From JBGPJO01 sp964348535 (GTDB lineage: Bacteria > Patescibacteriota > Minisyncoccia > Phycocordibacterales > JAKFXT01), in the NCBI GenBank assembly GCA_964348535.1, contig CAYGDB010000002.1:1-40217 (forward strand): DNA of 40,217 bases, read 5' to 3'. The notes beneath the pieces were generated by a model. The model ran no database searches and was not told the origin of the DNA. It saw nothing but the letters and a program-made list of their open reading frames with translations. Of this stretch, positions 23,850-32,741 are shown piece after piece. A program made the position numbers and the translations under genes. Position 1 is the stretch's first letter. Each line of letters starts with the position of its first letter.

Positions 23850-25553
23850 TTATTTTATCCCGTTAGAGAATGCCTTACTGCCTAATGCGTATAACGTGCC
23901 TCCATTAAGGATATTGAGTTTAATATCATTGGTCGATTCTCTAACGGGTTTAATGATTACGAGGTCGCCTTCTTTGTGTCCGCGAGCGTCCATCACGATT
24001 TTCATTTCACCTGTAATTCCCGATTCTATTTGGACGGATGAACCGCGAAGATTTCCAAGAACGACAGGATTTGAAATAAGAGTGTTATTTTCTGAAACAG
24101 TAAAGACAACAGGTCCCTCGGTTGTAATTTTAAGAGCGGCAATGGGTATTGAGTAGCCATTTTTATTTGATACTGTCGTTTTTGTTGAGCGATTTATGGC
24201 AACTGTTGCTGATTGTCCGGATACTAGAGGGGCATTGGCAGATATTGCTATTTTGACTTCAGCTTTTTGGGTTGCGGGGTCTAAGGCGTTTGCCACTCTG
24301 ACGACAGTACCTTCGACTGTTCCTGCAATAATTGCTTTTGCTCCGAGTGAAATATCTCTTATGTCTCTGCCAGAAACAAAAGCTGAAACTTCAAGCCCTC
24401 GAGGGTTTGTAATATAAATGACAGGAAGTCCTGGTGAGACAAACGATCCGATTTCAAGGTCTAGTTTGTTTATGGTTCCGCTGATGGGAGCCCGAATAAT
24501 CGTCTGTTCAAGCTGGGCCACGGCGGCGGCAACCGCCGCCTCTGCCACTCTGACATCCGCAGTAACGCCACTTGTCCCGACGCTCAAGTTTTGTTCAGAG
24601 GAAGAAACAGCGCTTTTTCTTGCTTTAAGATTATCTATCGTTCCGGTAAGAGAAGAAGACAAAGCGTTTATATTGGAAAGAGCTATATTTGTGTCAGAGC
24701 GATAGGTGGTAATAATTGCTTCCGTAATAGGAGTATTCGGAATTGCGGTATTTAAGGCGGATACTACATCTTCTAAAAATATTCTAACTTTGTTTGTCTC
24801 TCCAGAAAGGGTAGAGAGTTCCGCGAGGATTGCCGAGTATTCTTCAGGCGTTTTTCCGGCTGATTTTTGTCGTGAAAGTATTCCTCCCATTTCAAGCCTT
24901 CCTTTCTCTGCGTTTATTTTAAATTGTAAGTTTGAGATGGTGGCGTTTAGAGTTGGTGTCAATGAAGAAGGGTTTGAAAACATACTGTCAGCTTTTCGGT
25001 TGACTGCGTCTCCGATTATGGCATAAGCGGAGCTAATGGCGGAGCGAGAGCTTGATTCGGCTGAAGCAAGGGAATCTTTGGTTGATGATAAATTAATCTC
25101 TGATGATTCCGTGCTGTTTCTCACTTTTTCTAAAGATGCTTTTGCTTGAGCGAGAGATGCGCGCTCGCGGTCATTTTTAATTTCGGCTATAACCGAACCG
25201 GCTTCCACGTAATCTCCGAGAGCGCCATATAATCTGGTGATGGCTCCGCTTGCGTTAGGGGCAACTTTCGCTTCGCTTATAGAGCGAACGGAACCCACTA
25301 AAGTCAAAGGCTCGGAACCTTCAATATCACTCACTCTAATAACAGAAACCTCGCGTCTGTCATCCGCAACTTTTTCTGGTTCGGAAGGGAAGAGATATGA
25401 AATGCCAATGCCGCCCGCCACAATGACTGTAATAATCCCTAGAGATATAATTTTGTTTTGGAGGGCGGCGGCGTATATTTCACTGATTCCTTTCCATAGG
25501 AAAGAAACCGCTCCGTGCAGAAATGTGTAGGCTCTTTGGAGGTGAGTATTCAT
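23850..25553 (-). CDS. RND membrane fusion protein (HlyD/AcrA-like) with extra C-terminal element
   Basis: The periplasmic-adaptor family member is 567 residues. It has an N-terminal membrane helix (about residues 33-53), a biotinyl-lipoyl half motif (LYGALGDYVEAGSVIAEI), a long coiled-coil hairpin region (about 125-340) and the returning half motif IIRAPISGTINKLDLEIGSFVSPGLPVIYI. Beta-barrel and membrane-proximal domains follow. The normal ending would be near EGDLVIIKP. The last about 30 residues (from PVRES to SNGIK) are encoded by DNA with perfect 13-bp inverted ends (see repeat). It is transcribed with the permease from TTGTTA-17-TATAAT. Confidence 0.92.
   Translation of the reverse strand: MNTHLQRAYTFLHGAVSFLWKGISEIYAAALQNKIISLGIITVIVAGGIGISYLFPSEPEKVADDRREVSVIRVSDIEGSEPLTLVGSVRSISEAKVAPNASGAITRLYGALGDYVEAGSVIAEIKNDRERASLAQAKASLEKVRNSTESSEINLSSTKDSLASAESSSRSAISSAYAIIGDAVNRKADSMFSNPSSLTPTLNATISNLQFKINAEKGRLEMGGILSRQKSAGKTPEEYSAILAELSTLSGETNKVRIFLEDVVSALNTAIPNTPITEAIITTYRSDTNIALSNINALSSSLTGTIDNLKARKSAVSSSEQNLSVGTSGVTADVRVAEAAVAAAVAQLEQTIIRAPISGTINKLDLEIGSFVSPGLPVIYITNPRGLEVSAFVSGRDIRDISLGAKAIIAGTVEGTVVRVANALDPATQKAEVKIAISANAPLVSGQSATVAINRSTKTTVSNKNGYSIPIAALKITTEGPVVFTVSENNTLISNPVVLGNLRGSSVQIESGITGEMKIVMDARGHKEGDLVIIKPVRESTNDIKLNILNGGTLYALGSKAFSNGIK
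23859..23948. repeat. Palindrome-ended element inside the fusion-protein gene end
   Basis: Perfect 13-bp inverted arms (23859-23871 and 23936-23948) enclose 64 nt that also holds a GATATT/AATATC stem. On the minus strand it encodes the last residues of the fusion protein, in frame up to the stop. Confidence 0.65.
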
Positions 25554-25586
25554 TAGAAGTATTTAAAATAAAAAATAATTAAGATC

Positions 25587-25615
25587 ATTATAGCACCTTT
25601 TTCTAAATCTAACAA
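25587..25615 (-). promoter_or_regulatory. Promoter of the RND operon
   Basis: On the minus strand: -35 TTGTTA (25615-25610), a 17-bp spacer, -10 TATAAT (25592-25587). The predicted leader is about 27 nt and has no Shine-Dalgarno. Confidence 0.65.
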
Positions 25616-25715
25616 GTAAGAAAAATTAGTTTTTGAAATGTAGTTAAAAGATCACTAGGGGGAACACATTTTATTAGGCGTGCTATATTTATTTTTCTAG
25701 TGTAATCTATTTTAA

Positions 25716-26810
<1,095 letters not shown>

Positions 26811-26869
26811 TCTTGAACTCGTAGATACTGAGCCTTGCGAATGTATAATTGAATTCAAGAATTAAACCA

Positions 26870-26939
26870 ATATCCTTCACAGAGTATTCCTCAGGATCCT
26901 CAATTTTGCGACCACACAGTAGTATAGGCAAAATTGGGA
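26870..26939 (+). repeat. 70-bp structured direct repeat, copy A
   Basis: It matches copy B at 27709-27778 with no gaps and 12 substitutions. It folds as ATCCT/AGGAT around GAG/CTC, then CAATTTTGC/GCAAAATTG (9 perfect pairs) enclosing AGTAGTATAG. It lies just before the promoter of the phosphoribosyltransferase-like gene. Confidence 0.75.
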
Positions 26940-26940
26940 T

Positions 26941-26967
26941 TTGCTTCTTTTATTGTTTTTATATAAT
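26941..26967 (+). promoter_or_regulatory. Promoter of the OPRT-like gene
   Basis: TTGCTT (26941-26946), a 15-bp spacer, TATAAT (26962-26967). It starts 2 bases after repeat copy A. The leader of about 70 nt ends in AAAGGAAAC and the ATG. Confidence 0.5.
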
Positions 26968-27043
26968 GTTTGAATAGATTTGATTCTTCGGGCTGGATAC
27001 GCCGCCTAAAGCGCGCAAAACTTGAACCTTGAAAGGAAACACC

Positions 27044-27706
27044 ATGTCCAGAAAGACAGACGGTTGGGTAAAGAAGTATCAAGAAAAAGACGCGCTTTGG
27101 ATTCACGATGGAAACGTGGAAAGACCTCACGCGCTTCTTACATCGGGAATGCATTCAAACGGTTTTTTCAACAGCAGGCTCGTGACTTCTGACGAGCCGC
27201 TTCTTCGTGAGGCGGCTTCAGACCTTGTTGAAATCTACAGACATGCGAAAGGTTTTACCAAAGGCCCCGGTTTAATTGTCGGGCCGCAAACTGGCGCGAC
27301 AAAACTCGCGGAGTTTATATCTGATGAGTACGAAAGGTATCGGCCATGTGGTTGGGTTTCTCCTGAAAAAGTTGGTGAAGGAAAAAACAGGGAGATGCTT
27401 TTCAGTCCCGAAGAATTTTCTGTTTTAGAAGGCGAAGATGTTTTACTTTGTGAGGACGTCATCACTACCGGCGGAAGTATTGACTTAACGGCAAAGGCCG
27501 TTACTAAAGCTAGAGCAACAATTTTGCCCTTCGTCCTTGCTTTGGTAAACCGGTCGGGGTTGAAAGAATTGAGCGGAAGAAAGATTCTTGCGCTCATTGA
27601 TCGCCCTATGCAAACATGGACGGAGGAAGAGTGTCCGCTTTGCAAACTTAAGTCAAAACCTTTTCGTCCCAAAGACAACTGGTATCTTCTGAATAAGGAG
27701 ATTTAA
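27044..27706 (+). CDS. Orotate phosphoribosyltransferase-like PRTase
   Basis: This 220-residue type I phosphoribosyltransferase is OPRT-like. Such enzymes join a base to PRPP; orotate would give OMP for pyrimidine synthesis. The PRPP motif is VLLCEDVITTGGSIDLTAKAV. Before it come ALLTSGMHSNGFFNSR (OPRT-type substrate loop) and GPGLIVGPQTGATKLAEFI. A C-terminal CPLC-containing tail (EECPLCKLKSKPFRPKDNWYLL) could bind metal. ATG 27044 is chosen for the AAGGA 7 nt upstream. No other pyrimidine gene is nearby, so the true substrate may differ. The gene is bracketed by two 70-bp repeats. Confidence 0.8.
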   Translation: MSRKTDGWVKKYQEKDALWIHDGNVERPHALLTSGMHSNGFFNSRLVTSDEPLLREAASDLVEIYRHAKGFTKGPGLIVGPQTGATKLAEFISDEYERYRPCGWVSPEKVGEGKNREMLFSPEEFSVLEGEDVLLCEDVITTGGSIDLTAKAVTKARATILPFVLALVNRSGLKELSGRKILALIDRPMQTWTEEECPLCKLKSKPFRPKDNWYLLNKEI

Positions 27707-27708
27707 AG

Positions 27709-27778
27709 ATATCCCTCGTCGAGGACTCCTCGGGATCCTCAATTTTGCAGCTATACAGTAGTATAGGCAAACTTGGGA
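27709..27778 (+). repeat. 70-bp structured direct repeat, copy B
   Basis: It begins 2 bases after the stop of the OPRT-like gene. Stems are ATCCC/GGGAT (a compensatory change against copy A), GAGG/CCTC and a perfect CTATAC/GTATAG hairpin. The CAATTTTGC arm keeps 8 of 9 pairs. Confidence 0.75.
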
Positions 27779-27799
27779 AGTACTAGTTTTCCTAAACAT

Positions 27800-27839
27800 C
27801 AGCCCGCAAAGGAATTTTGCGGGCTGAATTTATATTTTT
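27800..27839 (+). terminator. Rho-independent terminator of the OPRT-like gene
   Basis: An 11-bp stem (27800-27810 with 27816-27826) is followed by AATTTATATTTTT. The T-run ends in the -35 box of the next gene. Confidence 0.88.
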
Positions 27840-27866
27840 GCAGGTTTTTTAAAAATCTGATATAAT
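27838..27866 (+). promoter_or_regulatory. Promoter of the DUF5671-like gene (leaderless)
   Basis: -35 TTGCAG (27838-27843), a 17-bp spacer, -10 TATAAT (27861-27866), then 6 nt to the ATG at 27873. Confidence 0.75.
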
Positions 27867-27872
27867 GGGGAA

Positions 27873-28841
27873 ATGGAAACAAGTCAAATTAAACCAAAAA
27901 CAACACCAAAGGATTTCTTTCTTTATTTGGGCGTTATGGCTACGCTTTACGCGAGCGTCATTTCACTTATAAATCTTTTATTTGCTTATATTGATTACTC
28001 TTTTCCAGATGTTTTGAATTACGGTTTTGATCCGTATTTGAGCACCATACGCTGGGGTATGGCATTTTTGTTTATAATTTTCCCGGCTTTTCTTGTCGGC
28101 ACTTGGTATATAAATAAAGACATTAGAGTTAATCCTGAAAAAGAAAGTATCGGTGTTCGCAAGTGGTTGACATACCTCGCTCTTTTTGTGGCCGGCGTTG
28201 CCATATTGATTGACCTGTCCGTTCTCATTTATACGTTTTTAGGCGGGGAGATAACGGCGCGCTTCGCGCTCAAAGTGCTTGTGATTTTAATTATTTCAGG
28301 ATTTGGTCTTTCTTATTATTTGCTTGACCTAAGGGGGAAAATTCGTGAGAGCCAAAATTTCGGAAGAATTTTTGGCGCCGTGGCTTTTGCTACGGTTATA
28401 GTTTCTATTGCCGGCGGTTTCTTTATTATCGGCTCTCCCTCAACCCAGCGAGCTTACAGATTTGACCAAGAGAGGATAAACGGCCTTCAAAATATTCAGT
28501 GGCAGATAGTGAACTATTGGCAACAAAGGCAAAGTTTTCCAAAAACGCTAGCTGACCTAAACGACCCAATTTCAAATTATATGGTGCCGAGCGACCCTGA
28601 AACAGGAGAACAGTATGATTACAAACTTGGCGAAGGATATGCGTTTGAGCTTTGCGCTACCTTCGCTAAAGAAAGTCGCGGAGCTAATGTTGCTGTTGAA
28701 CGAACAAAACCGATACCGGTTCAGGGAGAATTCAGTCTTGAAAATGAAAACTGGCGACATAATGCCGGAAGGGTTTGTTTTGAGAGGATTATAGACCCTG
28801 AAAGATACCCGCCTTTTGAAAGAACGCCTTCAAAAATTTAA
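27873..28841 (+). CDS. DUF5671-like multi-helix membrane protein
   Basis: This 322-residue protein has about five transmembrane helices in its first 190 residues, with charged loops between them (start PKDFFLYLGVMATLYASVISLINLLFAYIDY, which matches the opening of the DUF5671 family as I know it). From about residue 195 to the end it has a soluble domain beginning STQRAYRFDQERINGLQNIQWQI and containing QSFPKTLADL and DPETGEQYDYKL. That layout recalls pilin-like/type II secretion pseudopilin tails. Function is unknown. The ATG is fixed by TATAAT 6 nt upstream. No terminator is obvious after it. Confidence 0.78.
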   Translation: METSQIKPKTTPKDFFLYLGVMATLYASVISLINLLFAYIDYSFPDVLNYGFDPYLSTIRWGMAFLFIIFPAFLVGTWYINKDIRVNPEKESIGVRKWLTYLALFVAGVAILIDLSVLIYTFLGGEITARFALKVLVILIISGFGLSYYLLDLRGKIRESQNFGRIFGAVAFATVIVSIAGGFFIIGSPSTQRAYRFDQERINGLQNIQWQIVNYWQQRQSFPKTLADLNDPISNYMVPSDPETGEQYDYKLGEGYAFELCATFAKESRGANVAVERTKPIPVQGEFSLENENWRHNAGRVCFERIIDPERYPPFERTPSKI

Positions 28842-28873
28842 GAAAAAAATTTGTCTTAATTCGGTAGTGTTCT

Positions 28874-28901
28874 TTGTATGTTCTATAAAAAATGCTAAAA
28901 T
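28874..28901 (+). promoter_or_regulatory. Candidate promoter of the 107-residue protein gene
   Basis: TTGTAT (28874-28879), a 16-bp spacer, TAAAAT (28896-28901). The leader is about 33 nt with AAGGAG 7 nt before the ATG. Confidence 0.45.
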
Positions 28902-28940
28902 AAGCTTTAGGTGGATTGAATCTCAAAAAGGAGAGAATAG

Positions 28941-29264
28941 ATGAATAGCGATCCAATAGTTCCAGATAACAGCCATAGAAAGCGGAGAATAAATACTTAT
29001 CAAAGTAGAGACCTTTATGCCTTGGTGTTTGAAACATCCGAGGACATCAAGGTGGCTATTGAGGCATTTTTTGATGACCCTGAACTCGTCGTAATCCCGT
29101 GGGATTTGATAGCATCCCAAGTGATTGTGATTCCTAAGGAATACTTAAAGTCTGTGACAGCCAGGAATCTAAGCTTTCGCGCCGAAGAATTAATCGATCC
29201 GGAAAAATTGACGCCAGAAGAGTTGGCGCAAGTCAGGCGTGAGCGATTCTATCCTGGTAAATAG
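28941..29264 (+). CDS. Small protein of unknown function (107 residues)
   Basis: I do not recognise this small soluble protein. A basic patch near the N-terminus (HRKRR) is followed by an alpha/beta core (LYALVFETSEDIKVAIEAFF, ELVVIPWDLI, QVIVIPKEYL) and an acidic Pro/Glu helix near the end (LIDPEKLTPEELAQVRRERF). The start is supported by the Shine-Dalgarno AAGGAG (28928-28933). It has its own promoter candidate and a strong terminator, the same single-gene layout as the other Shine-Dalgarno genes here. Confidence 0.65.
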   Translation: MNSDPIVPDNSHRKRRINTYQSRDLYALVFETSEDIKVAIEAFFDDPELVVIPWDLIASQVIVIPKEYLKSVTARNLSFRAEELIDPEKLTPEELAQVRRERFYPGK

Positions 29265-29271
29265 GTTGCAA

Positions 29272-29303
29272 AAAAAGACCCAAGACTTGGGTCTTTTTAT
29301 TTT
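29272..29303 (+). terminator. Rho-independent terminator
   Basis: AAAGACCCAA pairs with TTGGGTCTTT around GAC, followed by TTTATTTT. Confidence 0.9.
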
Positions 29304-29370
29304 GTCTCGGGGTATAGCCTTAAGGGTATTTTTTTTATAGTATAGGAGAAATACCATAACCACTTTAAGA

Positions 29371-32300
29371 ATGAAAAAGTACGACCCTAAAAAAATAGAG
29401 GCCAAGTGGCAGAAGGTTTGGGACCGAAAGAAGCTTAACACCGCTAAGTCAAATTCCCACAAAAAGAAATACTATGTTCTAGTTGAATTTCCTTATCCAT
29501 CAGGCGAAGGTCTTCATACTGGGCATATAAGAAGTTATACCGCTCTTGATGTGCTTGCCAGGAAGCGTCGGGCGGAAGGTTTTAATGTTTTGTATCCTAT
29601 GGGCTGGGATGCTTTTGGACTTCCGACTGAAAACTATGCTATTAAAACCGGTATACATCCGAAGATCGTTACCAAAAAAAATACCGATAATTTTCGTAGA
29701 CAATTAAAATCACTTGGTTTTTCGTTTGACTGGTCGCGAGAAATAAACACCACCGACCCTAAATATTATAAATGGACCCAGTGGATATTTTTGCAGTTTC
29801 TTAAAAATGGTTTGGCCTACAAAGCCAAGCGTCCCATCAACTGGTGTTTGAAGTGTAAAATCGGACTTGCCGACGAGGAGGTGGTCGGAGGTGCTTGCGA
29901 GCGTTGCGGTTCGGAGACTGAAAAACGCGACAAGGAACAGTGGATGCTTGCCATTACAAAATACGCAGACCGACTTCACAAAGACCTGGATGATGTGGAT
30001 TTTTTGGAAAAAATAAAAATTCAGCAGAGAAATTGGATAGGGCGGTCCGAAGGGGCGGAAATCAGCTTTCAGCTTTCAGCTGATAGCTTTCAGGAAGATA
30101 GGGAAATATATAGTTACGTAATGGGAGTTGGTGTAATAGATGATGAACTTATTTCTATTGGGGTTAAGATTCATAAAAAAACACAAGATGGAAGTTACAA
30201 AATCACCATACCAAAAGATAAAATTAAAAATTATGAGAAATTAATAGCAAAAGTACTGAAGCCGGGATTTTGGAATGAATATGTAGATGATCAGGTAGTT
30301 TTTATATTTAAAAATAAACAAGGGAAAATCGATAGATTGGTTTGGAACGAAACAGACGAAGCAAATCTTTTAAATTTGTGTAATGAATATGCCGAGTATA
30401 ATTTTAAGAGCATGCGTTCAATGCTTGAGGGGCAGGATTGGTATTCTAGCAAGTTAAAAGCTAAAAGCTTGAAGCTAGAAGCTGTCTCGGTTTTTACGAC
30501 AAGACCTGATACTCTTTTTGGCGCCACTTATCTTGTGCTTGCGCCGGAGCATAACCTAATCAAAAATCTTGAATCAAGAATTATGAATTATGAAGAGGTT
30601 AGGAAATACGCAGATGATGCAAAAAGAAAATCAGAGATAGAGAGGACTTCTGAAGGAAAGGAAAAGACGGGAATTGAACTCAAGGGAATAAAAGCCATAA
30701 ATCCAGCAAATAAAGAAGAGATTCCAGTATATGTAGCAGACTATGTTCTTGGTCATTACGGCACCGGAGCCATTATGGCCGTGCCGGCTCATGATGAAAG
30801 AGATTGGGATTTTGCGAAAAAATATGGATTGCCGATTCGTGAAGTTGTCATGCCTGTGCGTATTGATCATACCAATCCTCATGTGCCTGGTAAAAAAGTG
30901 ATAGAAAGAAAAGCTATTCAAGCCATTGTCCGAAACACAAAGACTGGCAAAATATTATGCCTGAAATGGAAAAAACAACCTTGGACGACATTTATTGTTG
31001 GAGGCATTGAAGGCAACGAGGACATTGTCGAGGCGGCGCGCAGGGAAGTTTTGGAAGAAACAGGATATAAGAATTTGAAATATGTCCGAACACTTGGAGG
31101 CACGGTCAAAAGTGAATTTTTTGCTGCACACAAAGATGAAAATCGTGTGGCTTATTTTAATGTAGTTTATTTCGAACTTGAAAATGAAGATGCAAACGAA
31201 ATATCTGTTGAAGAAAAAGAGAAGCATGAACCGATTTGGCTTGATATAAAAGATATTAGATCTGACACTATGCAATGTGGTGAGCTAGATATTTGGTTGC
31301 ATCGTTTGCAAAGTGGTAATGATGCCTCAACTGAAGATGGTTTGATGATTAATTCCGGAAATTATAATGGCAAAAACTCTGAATTAATTAAAAAAGAAAT
31401 TACCGAATCAGTCGGTGGTAAATGGGTTACCACTTTCAAACTCCGCGATTGGGTTTTTTCCCGTCAACGTTATTGGGGCGAGCCGATACCGGTAATTCAT
31501 TGCGATAATTGCGCTCTTAAAAATCCTTCAGGACAGGGAATGATTCCGGTTCCGGAAAAAGACCTGCCGGTTTTGTTGCCGAACGTTAAAAGTTACAAGC
31601 CAACTGATAATGGCGAATCTCCGCTTTCCGCTATTTCTTCATGGGTAAATGTAAAGTGTCCGGTGTGCAAAGGGCGGGCAAAAAGAGAGACAGATGTCAT
31701 GCCGAATTGGGCTGGTTCTTCTTGGTATTTTCTTCGCTATGCCGATACAAAAAACAAAAAAACATTCGCCTCCAAACAGGCTTTGAAATACTGGACGCCG
31801 GTTGATTGGTATAACGGAGGAATGGAACACACCACTTTACACCTTCTTTACTCGCGCTTTTGGCACAAATTTCTTTATGATTTAAAACTTGTTCCAACAA
31901 AAGAACCTTACTCAAAGAGAACCTCCCATGGTCTTATATTGGCTGGTGGCGGGGTAAAAATGAGCAAGTCGCTTGGAAATGTGGTTAACCCGGATTCTAT
32001 CGTAAGGCTTTTGGGAGCCGATACTTTGAGACACTATGAGATGTTTATGGGTCCTTTTGACCAATCCATAGCTTGGAATGGTGATGCCATAGCAGGCTCA
32101 CGTCGTTTCCTTGAGCGAGTTTTCAAATTATTTGAAAAAGTGGAAAAAACAAAGCCAGTCAAGAAACAGCCGAACAATCAGAATCTTGATTTGATTTTAA
32201 ATCAAACGATTAAAAAGGTGACGGATGACATAGAGGAGCTAAAAATGAACACGGCATTGTCTCAGATGATGATTCTTTTGAATGAATTTGAAAAAGAAGA

Positions 32301-32640
32301 AAAAATTTCGAAGAATGATTATGGAATTTATTTGAAGTTGCTCGCGCCTTTTACTCCACATATGGCCGAAGAGCTTTGGATCGCGCTTGGTGAAAAGTCC
32401 TCCATACATCTTGAAGCTTGGCCGAAGTTTGATTCCAAAAATCTTTTTTCCGATAATATAAAACTGCCGGTTCAGATAAACGGCAAAGTCAGAGCAACCA
32501 TAGAAGTAAAAAGAGACACAAGTGAAGATGATTTGCAAAAGATGGCTCTCGCACACCCCGATATTTTGAAATTTATTTCAGGGAAAAACATAAAACGCGT
32601 TATTTACGTAAAAAACAGGGTTATGAATATTGTTCTTTAG
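29371..32640 (+). CDS. leuS: Leucyl-tRNA synthetase with embedded Nudix domain and a second, repeat-bounded insert
   Basis: LeuRS charges tRNA-Leu with leucine. This one is 1089 residues against about 800-870 normally. The HIGH motif is HTGH (49-52) and KMSKS is at 863-867. The zinc-type Cys pairs CLKC/CERC are near 150-175, and the core block RDWVFSRQRYWGEPIPVIHC is present. Two insertions explain the length. Residues about 235-371, just before the editing-domain strand VFTTRPDTLFG, hold an unknown domain flanked by AGCT-rich repeats. Residues about 497-646 form a Nudix fold with a perfect Nudix box at 544-566 (G-x5-E-x7-REVLEETGY). The frame is intact throughout. A TATAGT lies upstream with no Shine-Dalgarno. 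Confidence 0.95.
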   Translation: MKKYDPKKIEAKWQKVWDRKKLNTAKSNSHKKKYYVLVEFPYPSGEGLHTGHIRSYTALDVLARKRRAEGFNVLYPMGWDAFGLPTENYAIKTGIHPKIVTKKNTDNFRRQLKSLGFSFDWSREINTTDPKYYKWTQWIFLQFLKNGLAYKAKRPINWCLKCKIGLADEEVVGGACERCGSETEKRDKEQWMLAITKYADRLHKDLDDVDFLEKIKIQQRNWIGRSEGAEISFQLSADSFQEDREIYSYVMGVGVIDDELISIGVKIHKKTQDGSYKITIPKDKIKNYEKLIAKVLKPGFWNEYVDDQVVFIFKNKQGKIDRLVWNETDEANLLNLCNEYAEYNFKSMRSMLEGQDWYSSKLKAKSLKLEAVSVFTTRPDTLFGATYLVLAPEHNLIKNLESRIMNYEEVRKYADDAKRKSEIERTSEGKEKTGIELKGIKAINPANKEEIPVYVADYVLGHYGTGAIMAVPAHDERDWDFAKKYGLPIREVVMPVRIDHTNPHVPGKKVIERKAIQAIVRNTKTGKILCLKWKKQPWTTFIVGGIEGNEDIVEAARREVLEETGYKNLKYVRTLGGTVKSEFFAAHKDENRVAYFNVVYFELENEDANEISVEEKEKHEPIWLDIKDIRSDTMQCGELDIWLHRLQSGNDASTEDGLMINSGNYNGKNSELIKKEITESVGGKWVTTFKLRDWVFSRQRYWGEPIPVIHCDNCALKNPSGQGMIPVPEKDLPVLLPNVKSYKPTDNGESPLSAISSWVNVKCPVCKGRAKRETDVMPNWAGSSWYFLRYADTKNKKTFASKQALKYWTPVDWYNGGMEHTTLHLLYSRFWHKFLYDLKLVPTKEPYSKRTSHGLILAGGGVKMSKSLGNVVNPDSIVRLLGADTLRHYEMFMGPFDQSIAWNGDAIAGSRRFLERVFKLFEKVEKTKPVKKQPNNQNLDLILNQTIKKVTDDIEELKMNTALSQMMILLNEFEKEEKISKNDYGIYLKLLAPFTPHMAEELWIALGEKSSIHLEAWPKFDSKNLFSDNIKLPVQINGKVRATIEVKRDTSEDDLQKMALAHPDILKFISGKNIKRVIYVKNRVMNIVL
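30061..30094 (+). repeat. AGCT-type palindromic repeat inside leuS, left copy
   Basis: It contains AGCTTTCAGCTTTCAGCT, then GATAGCTTTCAG, encoding SFQLSADSFQ in frame (residues 232-241). It marks the left edge of the first leuS insert. Confidence 0.65.
30448..30483 (-). repeat. AGCT-type palindromic repeat inside leuS, right copy (inverted)
   Basis: Read on the minus strand it is AGCTTCTAGCTTCAAGCTTT and more, the same repeat type as at 30061 and 36492. It encodes SKLKAKSLKLEA (residues 360-371) and ends the first leuS insert directly before VFTTRPDT. Confidence 0.65.
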
Positions 32641-32729
32641 GGTGGTATGAATTTCTTTGTTATCAGTTTAGGAACTTGACTTCAGTAGACGGTAGTGGTA
32701 GAAATAGTCTAACAATATTAGATGTTAAT

Positions 32730-32735
32730 TATACC
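32730..32735 (+). promoter_or_regulatory. -10 box, leaderless start of the sigma-4/HTH gene
   Basis: TATACC lies exactly 6 nt before the ATG at 32742. The hexamer is weak. Confidence 0.4.
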
Positions 32736-32741
32736 ATAAAT

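Noticed and set aside
23859..23948. Integron attC site
   Set aside because: The arms read GTTAGAG...CTCTAAC, the opposite order to the attC core sites (RYYYAAC...GTTRRRY), and no integrase gene is near.
26870..27778. Integron cassette around the OPRT-like gene
   Set aside because: The 70-bp repeats lack AAC/GTT core sites, and the gene carries its own promoter between the repeats; kept only as cassette-like.
29371..32640. Frameshift or assembly chimera in leuS
   Set aside because: The frame is open through both insertions, conserved LeuRS blocks follow in the right order, and both inserts sit in loop positions.
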